From positions 1 to 64,000 of the forward strand of contig NZ_KB899244.1 in NCBI RefSeq assembly GCF_000378125.1: 64,000 nt of DNA, read 5' to 3'. Position numbers and translations under genes: made by a program. This DNA is from Rudaea cellulosilytica DSM 22992. Its GTDB lineage: Bacteria > Pseudomonadota > Gammaproteobacteria > Xanthomonadales > Rhodanobacteraceae. Shown one piece after another: positions 35,790 through 44,109 of this stretch. Under the pieces are notes generated by a model. It was not told where the DNA came from and ran no database searches. It was given only the letters and a program-made list of their open reading frames with translations. The stretch's first letter is position 1. Each line of letters starts with the position of its first letter.

Positions 35790-36365
35790 ATGCGCACTAC
35801 AGTTATCGGAATTGGACTTATTTTCGCGACGGCAACTCTTGCCACATCTGCGGGTGTCAAGGCGCAAGATCGACGACATGACGGCGATGGTGCGGTCGAA
35901 TGCACCAGTCAGGATTTTAAGCGCGAGCGTTGTATGGTGACTTGGCACGACGCCCGACTGGAGCGTCAGCTTTCGGACACGCAATGCGAACGTGGGAAAA
36001 ATTGGGGCATCGATCAGCGCGGCTTGTGGGTAGATCGCGGTTGTTCGGGCCGGTTCGTCTCGGTCGACGACCGCGGCTACGGCCGTGACCGTCGTGACGA
36101 CGAACGCGACCGTGGACGCGATAGCGCAAGCGGTTGGCAGCCTGATTCGAGCTGGAATCACCGCTTCTCGGTCTCCTGCGAAAGCCGGGACGGACAAAAC
36201 CACTTCTGTCAGGTCGACCTGGGCGGGGCTGGCCACGCAGTGCTCAAGCGCCAACTCTCGCAGACGCGTTGCATCGAAGGCGAAAACTGGGGCTCAAACC
36301 GTGCCGGCGTGTGGGTGACGCAAGGCTGCCGCGGAGAGTTCACGATTGATCGCCGCTGGCGCTGA
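35790..36365 (+). CDS. DUF3011 family secreted protein
   Basis: A 191-aa protein with an N-terminal signal peptide (about residues 1-25, ending GVKAQ). Two DUF3011-type modules are visible: the first with VECTSQDFKRERC, LERQLSDTQCERGKNWG and GLWVDRGCSGRF, and the second with VSCESRDGQNHFC, LKRQLSQTRCIEGENWG and GVWVTQGCRGEF. Each carries four cysteines likely to form disulfides. An Arg/Asp-rich linker (GRDRRDDERDRGRD) joins them. The function is unknown; members are common in Lysobacterales. Confidence 0.85.
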   Translation: MRTTVIGIGLIFATATLATSAGVKAQDRRHDGDGAVECTSQDFKRERCMVTWHDARLERQLSDTQCERGKNWGIDQRGLWVDRGCSGRFVSVDDRGYGRDRRDDERDRGRDSASGWQPDSSWNHRFSVSCESRDGQNHFCQVDLGGAGHAVLKRQLSQTRCIEGENWGSNRAGVWVTQGCRGEFTIDRRWR

Positions 36366-36577
36366 CAGCTAAATCGGCGCAAACAGGCTGACGCCGTACA
36401 GCGGCGTCAGCATCGCGTGCCTGAACCCTTGAAGAAGAAAATATGCAGTAAATACTGCAGACTATCCAGATCTACTTTTCAGGACGGCTTTTCAAAAGCT
36501 TCGACAGCTGCGATGTAGTGGATCGCCCTCTCGCACACCGCGCGCTCCTCGAATGCCCAACCGTAAAGGAGATCCTG

Positions 36578-37216
36578 ATGTACGACCAATCCAAGCTATC
36601 CGAATTGATCCGCTTCGCACAAGTCGATGCGGGCTCCACCGTCATCGACGTTTACCCAGGCGACGGAGACTGGACCCGTCTCTTCTCCAACATCGTTGGA
36701 CCCGAAGGACGGGTTTACAGCTTCGTGCCGGCCGAAGTCGCCAACTTCAAGAACGATCCAGTAGGCCGCATGCGGACGCTCGCGAAGGAGCCGGGCCGAG
36801 AGAATGTCGAAGCCGTCTCGGCTGACCTCGTGGCGATGCCGAAGGCCACGTCACCAGCGGATGTGCTGTGGTTGCATCTGTTCTACCACGATCTCCACAC
36901 CAAGCTGATGCAGGCCAGGGGCGCGACGGCGGCCCACTTCAATCGAGCCGTCTACGAGCGGCTGAAGCCCGGTGGGTCCTACGTCATCGTGGACCACGCG
37001 GCCGCCTTCGGGGCGGGCACGAGAGATGCCCAGCTGCTGCATCGGATTGAGTCTGCAACCGTTCGCGAGGAGGTGGAGGCGGCTGGCTTCGTACTGGACG
37101 CGGAAAGCACCATTCTCGCGAACAAGAACGATCCGCATTCGGTCAAGGCGTTCGATCCGTCAATCAAGGGCGAGACCGATCGCTTCGCCTTCCGTTTCAA
37201 GAAGCCGATGAGTTGA
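36578..37216 (+). CDS. Class I SAM-dependent methyltransferase-like protein
   Basis: A 212-aa protein from ATG 36578, with AAAGGAGATCC upstream; an in-frame start at 36518 is less likely. The SAM-binding start is VIDVYPGDGDWTRLFSNIVG (about residues 22-41), where the usual GxGxG is PGDGDW, as in a family of small methyltransferases. DVLWLHLFYHDL, ERLKPGGSYVIVDHAA and a closing FAFRFKKP follow. The substrate is unknown. Related proteins often carry a signal peptide; this one does not. Confidence 0.82.
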   Translation: MYDQSKLSELIRFAQVDAGSTVIDVYPGDGDWTRLFSNIVGPEGRVYSFVPAEVANFKNDPVGRMRTLAKEPGRENVEAVSADLVAMPKATSPADVLWLHLFYHDLHTKLMQARGATAAHFNRAVYERLKPGGSYVIVDHAAAFGAGTRDAQLLHRIESATVREEVEAAGFVLDAESTILANKNDPHSVKAFDPSIKGETDRFAFRFKKPMS

Positions 37217-37277
37217 GCGCTGGAGCACCGTGTTATTCCAGCTATGCGCTCAATCTGACGTCATCAGTCAGCGGTAT

Positions 37278-37320
37278 AGCTGCCGTTCGCGAGTGGCAAC
37301 TTTGGGTCGCCTCGAGACGG
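37278..37320. repeat. Dispersed intergenic repeat, copy 2
   Basis: A degenerate partner of 32278-32318, beginning AGCTGCCGTTCG, in the same orientation. The 226 bases around it (37217-37442) hold no gene. Confidence 0.45.
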
Positions 37321-37442
37321 CCTCCTTCGACCCGAAGCTGACACCCGCAGCGGCCTACTTGACCGACTACATACGGTGTACCAGCAGAACAGGACACCAG
37401 CGAGTACGGAAATTTGCTATCGCGTAGATTTCCACAGGTGGC

Positions 37443-39611
37443 TCAGCCGCGACTCCAGAATGCGTCGCGCTTCGCTTGCAGGCCGTCGCTCGAAATGCTC
37501 TGGAGGATAGCGGTTCTTAGTTGAGCAAGCTGCACTGCGGACAACTTGACGTTCCGGCTCGCGTACCACCGCGTACCCAAATCGACGATATCGTCGACCG
37601 TCATCGTCTTCGGACTGACCACGTACGTGTTCGACAGAATGCCGACCGACGGATACATGTTCGGATTCTTCGGGCGAAAGGCGAACATAATCGTTCCGGT
37701 CGAACGCGTGACCTGCTCTCCTAGGTTGGACCACATCCAGGCGTTCCTCGAGGTAGGGGCGATATTGCAGAGGATATGGCCGTCGAGCGATGCGGTTTCC
37801 ACATCGTTGTTGTTCTGCAACGCGAACCGTGTCCCGTCGCAGCAGTTCTCAATGATCTGCTTATATCTTCCGGCGATCTGCGGTGCGTCGGGCCAATCGA
37901 CGCCCCGCTGCGGCGCAGGCGGGGGTGCATACGGGGCCACGTTTTCCTGCACGAATTCAAGCCCGCCAATCAGCGTTCCGGCCGCCCACCAGTACGACTG
38001 GTTGGGCTGCAGACCGCCTGCCGGACTCAAATAGTTGCAAGTGTAAATGTTGACCTTGATCACCGGACGATCCGGGTCAATGGCGAGGTTGAATCGGCCT
38101 CTGGTATTTGGAGGATCGCCATTCCATTTCAGCTCGAAATGGTCCGGGAAGCGCCAATAAAAATTCGGAATACCACCGCTGTTGTTCTGCGACGGCGTGT
38201 AGCCGCCTTCGTCGATATGGATGTGGGTGAGCCGGCCATTCGGCGTCTTGTGGTCGTCCGCCGGATTCGGTACGACGACCTTACCGCTACCACTGAGCAC
38301 GAGCGGAGTGTGGACGTAGAAGTAGCCAAAGTCATTGTTACAAAAGATGTCCTCGCAATGATGGTAATAGTCGTAGGTACAGTCGATCCCGAGGTCGTGG
38401 CTGTCCGGCAGACCGTAAGGGCCGCACCACAAGATTCGATCGATGGTGAATGGTGTGGCAGGCGGCGGAGATGATGACGGGTCCGGCAGATGTTTCCAGG
38501 CTTCTAGGATGTAGGAGACCGTCACCGTGTACCGATTGACTTTATCGTTCCGCACCTTGCCCGCAGCGTAGAAAGCGCCAACAATTACACCGTGCCGGCC
38601 AGCGACAGAACCGAAGTGCCAATTGAGCTGGTCAGGGCCAGGGGCCTGAACGATAGTCCATGCAGAATCAGCCTTCGTCGCCTTGGTGTATTCGTCCTCG
38701 AAAGCCTGCATGGCTTTTGCCAGCGTAGCGGTGACGTAACTGAGATAGTTGACGCTGCTGTTGGAGTTGGTTGGCGCGGGGTCGATGGCGTTGCGCCAGG
38801 CGACGTCCAGGAGATTCGCACTCACCCACCCCGGTTCGATCCCGTAATCCGATGCATTGCGGATCAGATCGTAAAGGAAGGTGATGTGGAGGTTGGCTGC
38901 CTGCACGTACAGCGGCAGCACTTTCCATCCTTCGATGCCAGCCCCGCCGTTGCTCGGAATGCCGGTGAACTGCGCCATCGAGGATTCGAAGTGCTGCTGA
39001 ATGTAAAGCGCCCGGTCCTTCAGCGCCTTGACTTGCTCTCTCGTCGGCTCGGACGCGTTGACGACATCATAGACCGCGAGGCGATAGTAGCTAAAATTCG
39101 TGTTGAAACCCGCGACCAGATTGGTCAACTGGCCTTCGTAATACGTCAGGATTTCCGCACCTACGAGATCAGCGACCTGCTGTTTGACCAGCGACCAGAT
39201 ATCGGGCAACGGAGTCTTCGGATCGGCATGCGCCGGCCAGATCAAATTGAGCATTGCCACAAGCAGCGGGCCAACGACAGGGACTTGACCGAGGACCAAT
39301 CCAAGAAGGATTTGCAGCGCGGCCATCGGGTCTTCGAAGGCCGGCGTGTAATTGAACGCACCGTCACGCAGATCGATGCCGGGCGGCTTATCAATGCATC
39401 CCGCCCCGTCGCCGACCTGAGTCGGGAAGTTGTCGCGACGACAGTTGCCACGCAGAAAACCTGTTCCGATAGCTTGCGCCATGACCCAAGGCGAGCCGAC
39501 GGTCACCATCGCGCCGAGCGCGATACGCTTCAGTACTTGGCGTCGAGTGGCGATGGTCGCATCGTCAACACGATTTGCCTCGCCCGCATCCAGTAAATTC
39601 GCACGTTTCAT
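37443..39611 (-). CDS. Tat-exported protein with Cry delta-endotoxin-like domain I
   Basis: A 722-aa protein. The N-terminus has a twin-arginine signal (TRRQVLKRIALGAM, about residues 21-35, with AQA near 45-47). From about 92 to 262 the sequence follows the helical pore-forming domain I of three-domain Cry toxins: a hydrophobic helix (ILLGLVLGQVPVVGPLLVAM), an amphipathic stretch with LVGAEILTYYEGQLTNLVAG, and the conserved central-helix block LPLYVQAANLHITFLYDLIR. The C-terminal 450 residues have no assigned domain but contain several cysteines and end in KRDAFWSRG. A GGGGGG ribosome-binding run precedes the ATG. The gene stands alone. A toxic role is inference; no Cry beta domains are recognised. 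Confidence 0.75.
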   Translation of the reverse strand: MKRANLLDAGEANRVDDATIATRRQVLKRIALGAMVTVGSPWVMAQAIGTGFLRGNCRRDNFPTQVGDGAGCIDKPPGIDLRDGAFNYTPAFEDPMAALQILLGLVLGQVPVVGPLLVAMLNLIWPAHADPKTPLPDIWSLVKQQVADLVGAEILTYYEGQLTNLVAGFNTNFSYYRLAVYDVVNASEPTREQVKALKDRALYIQQHFESSMAQFTGIPSNGGAGIEGWKVLPLYVQAANLHITFLYDLIRNASDYGIEPGWVSANLLDVAWRNAIDPAPTNSNSSVNYLSYVTATLAKAMQAFEDEYTKATKADSAWTIVQAPGPDQLNWHFGSVAGRHGVIVGAFYAAGKVRNDKVNRYTVTVSYILEAWKHLPDPSSSPPPATPFTIDRILWCGPYGLPDSHDLGIDCTYDYYHHCEDIFCNNDFGYFYVHTPLVLSGSGKVVVPNPADDHKTPNGRLTHIHIDEGGYTPSQNNSGGIPNFYWRFPDHFELKWNGDPPNTRGRFNLAIDPDRPVIKVNIYTCNYLSPAGGLQPNQSYWWAAGTLIGGLEFVQENVAPYAPPPAPQRGVDWPDAPQIAGRYKQIIENCCDGTRFALQNNNDVETASLDGHILCNIAPTSRNAWMWSNLGEQVTRSTGTIMFAFRPKNPNMYPSVGILSNTYVVSPKTMTVDDIVDLGTRWYASRNVKLSAVQLAQLRTAILQSISSDGLQAKRDAFWSRG

Positions 39612-40104
39612 GGTGCCCCCCGGTAGCTTGACGGATCGCTACGTGCACTAGTCATTCAATTGTTCATGCAATTGAAAGTATGGCAGCGCCGGGGTGTCGC
39701 GCGTCCATTCTGCAGCAACCCGATTTCGCGCTGGCAGCATACGAAGGCCGCCGCCCCTCTAGATATAACCTGATTAGGTTAGATTGCTCTGCAGCGATTA
39801 ATACTGAAGCGGACGTTTGCAAACACTTGCTTTCGTCGAAACCGGCAATTAATCCGCATTGTGGCGCAACACCGGCCAGCTTCTGCGCGACAGCTCCCGA
39901 TTGCCGACGCAAACCAGCGCCTAGTTGTCACTTGCTAGCCTTAGGGCTTGGCGAACCGCAACACCTACCCATCTCGGATCGCTCGGTTGCCCGAGGATCA
40001 AGCAGCGCGGCGAGCGGCCCGACGCAATCGATCGGGGAATGTGCGCTCTCTTCCGTCGCAGCGGGCATCAACGCGTCTGCTGCGCTTTCGAACCGGTTAC
40101 GCCG
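39612..40104. other. Intergenic region upstream of the Cry-like gene
   Basis: No gene is supported. The only clear structure is a small dyad, TAACCTGATTAGGTTA (39766-39781), with 6-base arms, about 155 bases upstream of the Cry-like start, a possible operator. Confidence 0.4.
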
Positions 40105-40233
40105 TTATCCGAGGTCGTAAAAAAATTGCTCGCGGAAGATCTTACCATCACGCACACCGTAGACGCAGATTTCGCGCATACTCACGCGGCCGCGACCCTT
40201 CATCGTCGCATTAGCAATTTGTTCGGCACTCAT
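40105..40233 (-). pseudogene. NTF2/SnoaL-like remnant (42 codons)
   Basis: A short frame with a good ribosome-binding site (AGGAGATCGCC before ATG 40233) encodes MSAEQIANATMKGRGRVSMR, then EICVYGVRDGKIFREQFFYD and a stop. The second half is the C-terminal strand pair of SnoaL-like NTF2-fold proteins, and the first five residues look like a family N-terminus. The middle, about 70-80 residues, is missing, so this is most likely an internal-deletion relic. A 68-codon frame just upstream on the same strand (40211-40417) could be another piece, but it is not recognisable. Confidence 0.55.
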
Positions 40234-40448
40234 GGCGATCTCCTCTTGTGGGGAGTCCATCCTGGGGCGGCCATGCTGACAGCAAGCGCATTTCGCTCCA
40301 AGCCGACAAAGCGTTTGGCAACTTGGCTACGAAATCGGCCGCTTTTAGTCGAGCATTGTCAGACTTTTGGAAGCCAACTAGCACATCGGCAATGACGCCT
40401 CTCACTTCGTTGGACACGTCTGCGCGTTCTGTGGGGGCGCCTCGAAAG

Positions 40449-40473
40449 AAGGCCCCGAGGAACTCGGGGCCTT
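40449..40473 (-). terminator. Intrinsic terminator after hsp20
   Basis: AAGGCCCCGAG and CTCGGGGCCTT form a perfect 11-bp stem with a 3-base loop, 47 bases after the hsp20 stop. On the minus strand the stem is followed by TTCTTTC, consistent with termination of hsp20. Confidence 0.75.
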
Positions 40474-40520
40474 GATTGCTACACGGTGCTCAATGCAACG
40501 CCTCGTAAGAGCTTGGCTAC

Positions 40521-41018
40521 TCAAGCGGCTTTCGGCGCCTCGATCTGCCGCGCGTCGGTCTTGCGGTCGACTTTCGCCGTGCTCGAACCTTCGTTGCGGA
40601 TTTCGATACGCCGTGGCTTGAGCGCCTCGGGAATATCGCGCTGGAGTTCGATGGTCAGTAGACCATCGCGCAACGAGGCGTGCGCAACTTTGACGTAGTC
40701 TGCGAGTTCAAAACGGCGCTCGAATTCCCGCGCCGCAATGCCTTTGTGGAGATATACGGAATCCTGAGACTCCTGTTCGTCATTCTTGGCGCCGGAGACG
40801 ATCAGGAGATTGGGGCGGTCGGTGAGCATCAGTTCATCCTGCTCGAAGCCAGCCACTGCCATCACGATACGGTAGTGGTCCTCGCCCTTCTTGATGATGT
40901 CGTACGGCGGCCAATTGTCGAATGGTTGAACTCGGCTTGCTGTATCGAGCACGTCGAAAATGCGGTCGAAACCCACGCCAGTGCGAAACAGAGGGGTAAA
41001 GTCGAGAGTGGTCCTCAT
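40521..41018 (-). CDS. Small heat-shock protein, Hsp20/IbpA type
   Basis: A 165-aa protein. ATG 41018 is preferred over ATG 41024: AGGA at 41029-41026 is only one base from the first ATG but seven from the second, and the second gives MRTTLDFTPLFRTGVGFDRI, aligned with the start of IbpA. The alpha-crystallin domain runs from about 40 to 135 (YRIVMAVAGFEQDEL, then LHKGIAAREFERRFELADYV and LRDGLLTIELQRDIPE). It ends with PRRIEIR, the IxI-type C-terminal motif, and an unusual 25-residue extension. It holds unfolded proteins under heat stress. The leader resembles a ROSE thermometer and a perfect terminator follows. Confidence 0.93.
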   Translation of the reverse strand: MRTTLDFTPLFRTGVGFDRIFDVLDTASRVQPFDNWPPYDIIKKGEDHYRIVMAVAGFEQDELMLTDRPNLLIVSGAKNDEQESQDSVYLHKGIAAREFERRFELADYVKVAHASLRDGLLTIELQRDIPEALKPRRIEIRNEGSSTAKVDRKTDARQIEAPKAA

Positions 41019-41085
41019 AGCCATATCCTCAATTAACTAAGCAATGTGGAAATGAAGTAGCGTCGTCACGTCGACGCTGCAACGG
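41019..41085 (-). promoter_or_regulatory. ROSE-like RNA thermometer candidate in the hsp20 leader
   Basis: The leader has a perfect hairpin AGCGTCG/CGACGCT (41078-41059, 6-base loop). Just before the start codon come TTGCT (41044-41040), a 10-base loop and AGGA (41029-41026). U(U/C)GCU pairing with AGGA is the hallmark of the 3' hairpin of ROSE elements, which are found ahead of small heat-shock genes in many Proteobacteria. Confidence 0.5.
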
Positions 41086-41110
41086 CGAACCCGATCGGCG
41101 TTCGCGTTCC

Positions 41111-41141
41111 TGCAGATAAGCCTGCCCGACAGCATTTCAAG
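41111..41141 (-). promoter_or_regulatory. Possible sigma32-type promoter of hsp20
   Basis: On the minus strand CTTGAA (41141-41136) matches the sigma32 -35 box. A weak -10 (GCTTATCT, near 41120-41113) follows at a fitting distance. The -10 differs from CCCCAT, so this is only a candidate. Confidence 0.35.
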
Positions 41142-41400
41142 CCTCGTTTTCGCACCAGTCAGTTACCGTTTAGCTTTTTCTGCTATGCGCATGCGAGCGC
41201 AATCTGATACGGGGTGCTTGCGGGAAATGCTGCAGAAGCCAGAGATTCCCGACTCTTGGCGTGAAGATATCTATAGCCAGACTCTAGTTGATATGGATCA
41301 AGATCGGCATGCCAATTCCAGAAGATACTTTTGCGGCAATGCATTGTTAATCGGCAGTGTGCGTACTTTTCTATGCGGGACTTATGAGAAGGGAAAGGTC

Positions 41401-41610
41401 ATGAATAGAAATGTGGGAAATATCGATCGGACCATCCGGATCGTTCTTGGCTTGGCGCTCCTCAGCCTTCTCGCCCTACTTCAAGGCGATGTGCGTTGGT
41501 TGGGGCTGATTGGCGTTGTCCCGTTGCTCACGGGCTTGGTCGGCTGGTGCCCAGCGTATGGCCTGTTCGGGTTTTCGTCCTGCGGAACGCCCAAGCAAAG
41601 GCTTGGTTGA
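41401..41610 (+). CDS. DUF2892 (YgaP-like transmembrane) family protein
   Basis: A 69-aa inner-membrane protein. ATG 41401 is preceded by GAAGGGAAAGG and starts the conserved MNRNVGNIDRTIRIVLGLAL, followed by a second hydrophobic helix (WLGLIGVVPLLTGLVGWCPA) and FGFSSCGTP. The two helices and the GWCPAYGLFG motif are typical of this family, which also occurs fused to rhodanese domains. The frame is open upstream but without family sequence. An ArsR relic follows, an arrangement common for this family, suggesting thiol or metalloid stress. Confidence 0.85.
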   Translation: MNRNVGNIDRTIRIVLGLALLSLLALLQGDVRWLGLIGVVPLLTGLVGWCPAYGLFGFSSCGTPKQRLG

Positions 41611-41676
41611 ACCGACAAGGCGAATGCATGCGCTTCGACGTTCCCGAGCATTGCCTCTGTGCTTAATTTCGAGATC

Positions 41677-41818
41677 ATGCACAGGAATGCCGATCGAGCG
41701 GTGAACTTGTTGAAGCTGCTGGCGAATCCACAACGGCTGCGTGCCCTGTGCCTGCTGATAGCGAATACTGCGTCAGCGAGTTCAACGATCGGATCGGTCT
41801 GAGCCAACCCGCACAACC
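41677..41818 (+). pseudogene. ArsR-family regulator, frameshifted and truncated
   Basis: From ATG 41677 the frame encodes NLLKLLANPQRLRALCLLIA, the first half of an ArsR/SmtB winged helix, then goes astray. Two bases later in phase the expected continuation CVSEFNDRIGLSQPAQP appears (recognition helix), and the sequence ends at the NRAMP-like gene. One indel near 41764 and loss of the C-terminal half make it non-functional. Confidence 0.75.
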
Positions 41819-41824
41819 GGTCTT

Positions 41825-43114
41825 ATGATCGCGCCCAGAGCCTATCTAAGTGTGCTGTGGAGCCGCCTTAGGGTTCATCCTCTGTCGCGGGTCGGCCCGG
41901 GACTTATCACCGGTGTGGCCGATGATGATCCCAGCGGCATAGCGACCTATTCGCAAGCAGGAGCTCAATTCGGTCTCAACATGTTGTGGACCATGCCCCT
42001 GGCTTTCCCATTGATGGCGGCAATGCAATCGATGTGCGCGCGCATAGGCCGCGTAACCGGGAAGGGTCTCGCGGCGAACATCAAGACCGCATTCCCGCCG
42101 GGCGTGCTGCTGGGTGTTGTCGTTCTGCTGCTGCTCGCGAACGTCCTCAATATCGCCGCCGATGTTGCGGCGATGGGGGAAGTCGCAGAGCTCGTGACGG
42201 GGATCGATCGCCATCTGATGACGGCGTTCTTCGTGGTCGGCACCCTGCTGCTCCAAATTTTCATCCCCTATCATCGTTACGTGTTTTTTCTGAAGTGGCT
42301 CACTTTCTCCCTGCTCGCGTACGCGGCGGTCTTGTTCACCGTCCATGTGCCCTGGGGTCAGGTGGCGCTGCGCACCGTCTGGCCAAACTTCACGCCCAAT
42401 GCGGCGGCCGCTGCCGTGATCGTTGGCGTGTTCGGCACGACGATCAGCCCTTATCTGTTCTTCTGGCAGGCATCCGAAGAGGTGGAGGATATGCGCGGAA
42501 GAAATGACAGAACTCTGCTCGAATACGATGCGCTTTCCGCCTCCTCTGAACTTCGTCGCATCAGCTGGGATACGTGGAGCGGCATGTTTTATTCCGACAT
42601 CACGGCGTACTTCATCATTCTTTCGACCGCGGTGACGTTGCATGTGGCAGGAGTGACAGACATCAATACGGCAGCGCAGGCAGCGAGCGCTCTGAGGCCC
42701 CTCGCCGGCGACTTTGCATTCTTGCTGTTTGCTCTGGGCATTCTTGGGGTTGGCCTGATCGGCGTACCGGTACTCGCAGGCTCGGGCGCTTATGCGTTTT
42801 CGGAAGCCATCGGCTGGAATTGGGGCCTGGAACGCAAGGCAAACGATGCGCGCGGGTTCTACGGCATCATTGCTGTTAGCGTACTTGCCGGACTTGTGAT
42901 CCAGTATTCACCGATCAGTCCGATGAAAGCCTTGTTCTGGAGCGCCGTCATCAATGGCGTCGTCGCAGTGCCTTTGATGGTCGTGATTATCCTGCTTGCG
43001 TCGAAGAAATCCGTAATGGGCGCGTTCACCGCGCCCCGGAACTTGATTGTCCTTGGTTGGATTGCCACGGCGGTCATGGGCGCGGCGGCCCTTCGAATGT
43101 TCATGCCCGACTAG
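41825..43114 (+). CDS. NRAMP-related divalent metal transporter
   Basis: A 429-aa inner-membrane protein with about eleven hydrophobic helices. The first helix has GPGLITGVADDDPSGIATYS, where canonical NRAMP proteins read DPGN. The sixth-helix region reads FGTTISPYLFFWQASEE and lacks the MPH metal-binding motif. These changes mark the NRAMP-related branch, some of whose members carry Mg2+ or other ions instead of Mn2+/Fe2+. The substrate is therefore open. The gene follows a DUF2892 gene and a decayed ArsR gene. Confidence 0.88.
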   Translation: MIAPRAYLSVLWSRLRVHPLSRVGPGLITGVADDDPSGIATYSQAGAQFGLNMLWTMPLAFPLMAAMQSMCARIGRVTGKGLAANIKTAFPPGVLLGVVVLLLLANVLNIAADVAAMGEVAELVTGIDRHLMTAFFVVGTLLLQIFIPYHRYVFFLKWLTFSLLAYAAVLFTVHVPWGQVALRTVWPNFTPNAAAAAVIVGVFGTTISPYLFFWQASEEVEDMRGRNDRTLLEYDALSASSELRRISWDTWSGMFYSDITAYFIILSTAVTLHVAGVTDINTAAQAASALRPLAGDFAFLLFALGILGVGLIGVPVLAGSGAYAFSEAIGWNWGLERKANDARGFYGIIAVSVLAGLVIQYSPISPMKALFWSAVINGVVAVPLMVVIILLASKKSVMGAFTAPRNLIVLGWIATAVMGAAALRMFMPD

Positions 43115-43140
43115 AACGCATACCCTGCCCTCCCATTCAC

Positions 43141-43443
43141 TCATTGCGCTCGCACGACGAGCCCACGCCGTGCATGGTCAAGAAACGCCGGCGAAAAAGC
43201 GGCCGATTCTGTATCTAGTTCGACACCACCGTCGCGGACAGGGACCTCGGAATTTTGAGGCGCTTCTCCGTAGATAATCATCAGCTCTGTGCGACGGTCA
43301 TTTGTCGGAAGGTGAAACATGCGGACTAATGCAGTTCTCTCCGGAAGGGAGAGATCATGCTCTGCAAGCAGGCGTTCTATGGCTGCGCCATCGGATGCAG
43401 GGTCCCCTGCTACTCGACTCCGGATACCCGCTGATCGCCGCGA
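43141..43443 (-). pseudogene. C-terminal fragment of an unrecognised protein
   Basis: The minus-strand frame has natural-looking protein sequence (PASDGAAIERLLAEHDLSLP, then ERTALVRMFHLPTNDRRTEL, MIIYGEAP and FLDHARRGLVVRAQ) but no plausible start: the only upstream ATG (43527) would read out of frame through the end of the NTF2-like gene. It is probably the remaining C-terminus of a gene whose N-terminal part was lost. The family is not recognised. Confidence 0.35.
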
Positions 43444-43478
43444 TGCGAAACCGTGGGCTTGGATTCTTGCGAGTGCGC

Positions 43479-43976
43479 CTATTTGCTTTCCGCTACACGC
43501 GTCGCCTGCCACGTAATCGCTTGCCACTTGCCGTTGCGCAGAAGGAATGTGCCGCTGTTGCGGAAGTAGCTGATCTTGCCGTCTGGGTCGCGCTTCACCA
43601 GCCGAAACGTCAGCGCAGCCATGTCGCCGTACGGCCGCACGAGTATGTCCTCGGCGGTGAATACCGGACCGGGTTTCGCCTGGCTGTCGGCCTTGGCTTT
43701 CGGCTCTTCAGCAAACGACTTCAGGATATCGCCCTTGCTCATGACTTTGCCGGCCGAACTGGTGTAAACCAGATCATCGGCCCAAAAGCGCTCGTGACCC
43801 GCCGCGCTGTTGTTTACCGCCGGAGTCAAAAATGTCATCAGCATCGTGGTGATCTCGCCACGAGTGCGAGCCGCATCCGGCGGACTCGCATCGTTGCCAT
43901 ATGCTGCGATCATCACGAACAAACTTGGCAGCGCGAACAACAGCATTAACCTTTGAACGGGTCGCAAGGTAAGCAT
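43479..43976 (-). CDS. Exported NTF2-like (SnoaL/DUF4440 type) protein
   Basis: A 165-aa protein from ATG 43976, preceded by CAGGAGAATCGCC; the frame is open to 44018. An N-terminal signal peptide (LMLLFALPSLFVMIAAYG) precedes an NTF2-fold domain with FWADDLVYTSSAGKVMSKGD (about residues 65-84), then MAALTFRLV and the closing NSGTFLLRNGKWQAITWQAT. Such proteins are usually binding or isomerase-like folds; the ligand is unknown. It stands alone. Confidence 0.85.
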   Translation of the reverse strand: MLTLRPVQRLMLLFALPSLFVMIAAYGNDASPPDAARTRGEITTMLMTFLTPAVNNSAAGHERFWADDLVYTSSAGKVMSKGDILKSFAEEPKAKADSQAKPGPVFTAEDILVRPYGDMAALTFRLVKRDPDGKISYFRNSGTFLLRNGKWQAITWQATRVAESK

Positions 43977-44109
43977 GGCGATTCTCCTGATTAAGAGGCA
44001 ACAAGCTTGAGCGTACACATCCCTTCAATGAAACACCACGGACGCTACGCCAGCCCCTTGATTACCGGGCAACACCTTTCCACCTCAAGGCCTCCACCGC
44101 GATGTGCGT

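Noticed and set aside
40211-40417. 68-codon minus strand frame upstream of the NTF2-like remnant
   Set aside because: Could be another piece of a decayed gene, but neither start signal nor domain supports it.
43302-43949. 215-codon + strand frame
   Set aside because: Antisense to the NTF2-like gene, which has a signal peptide, ribosome-binding site and family motifs.
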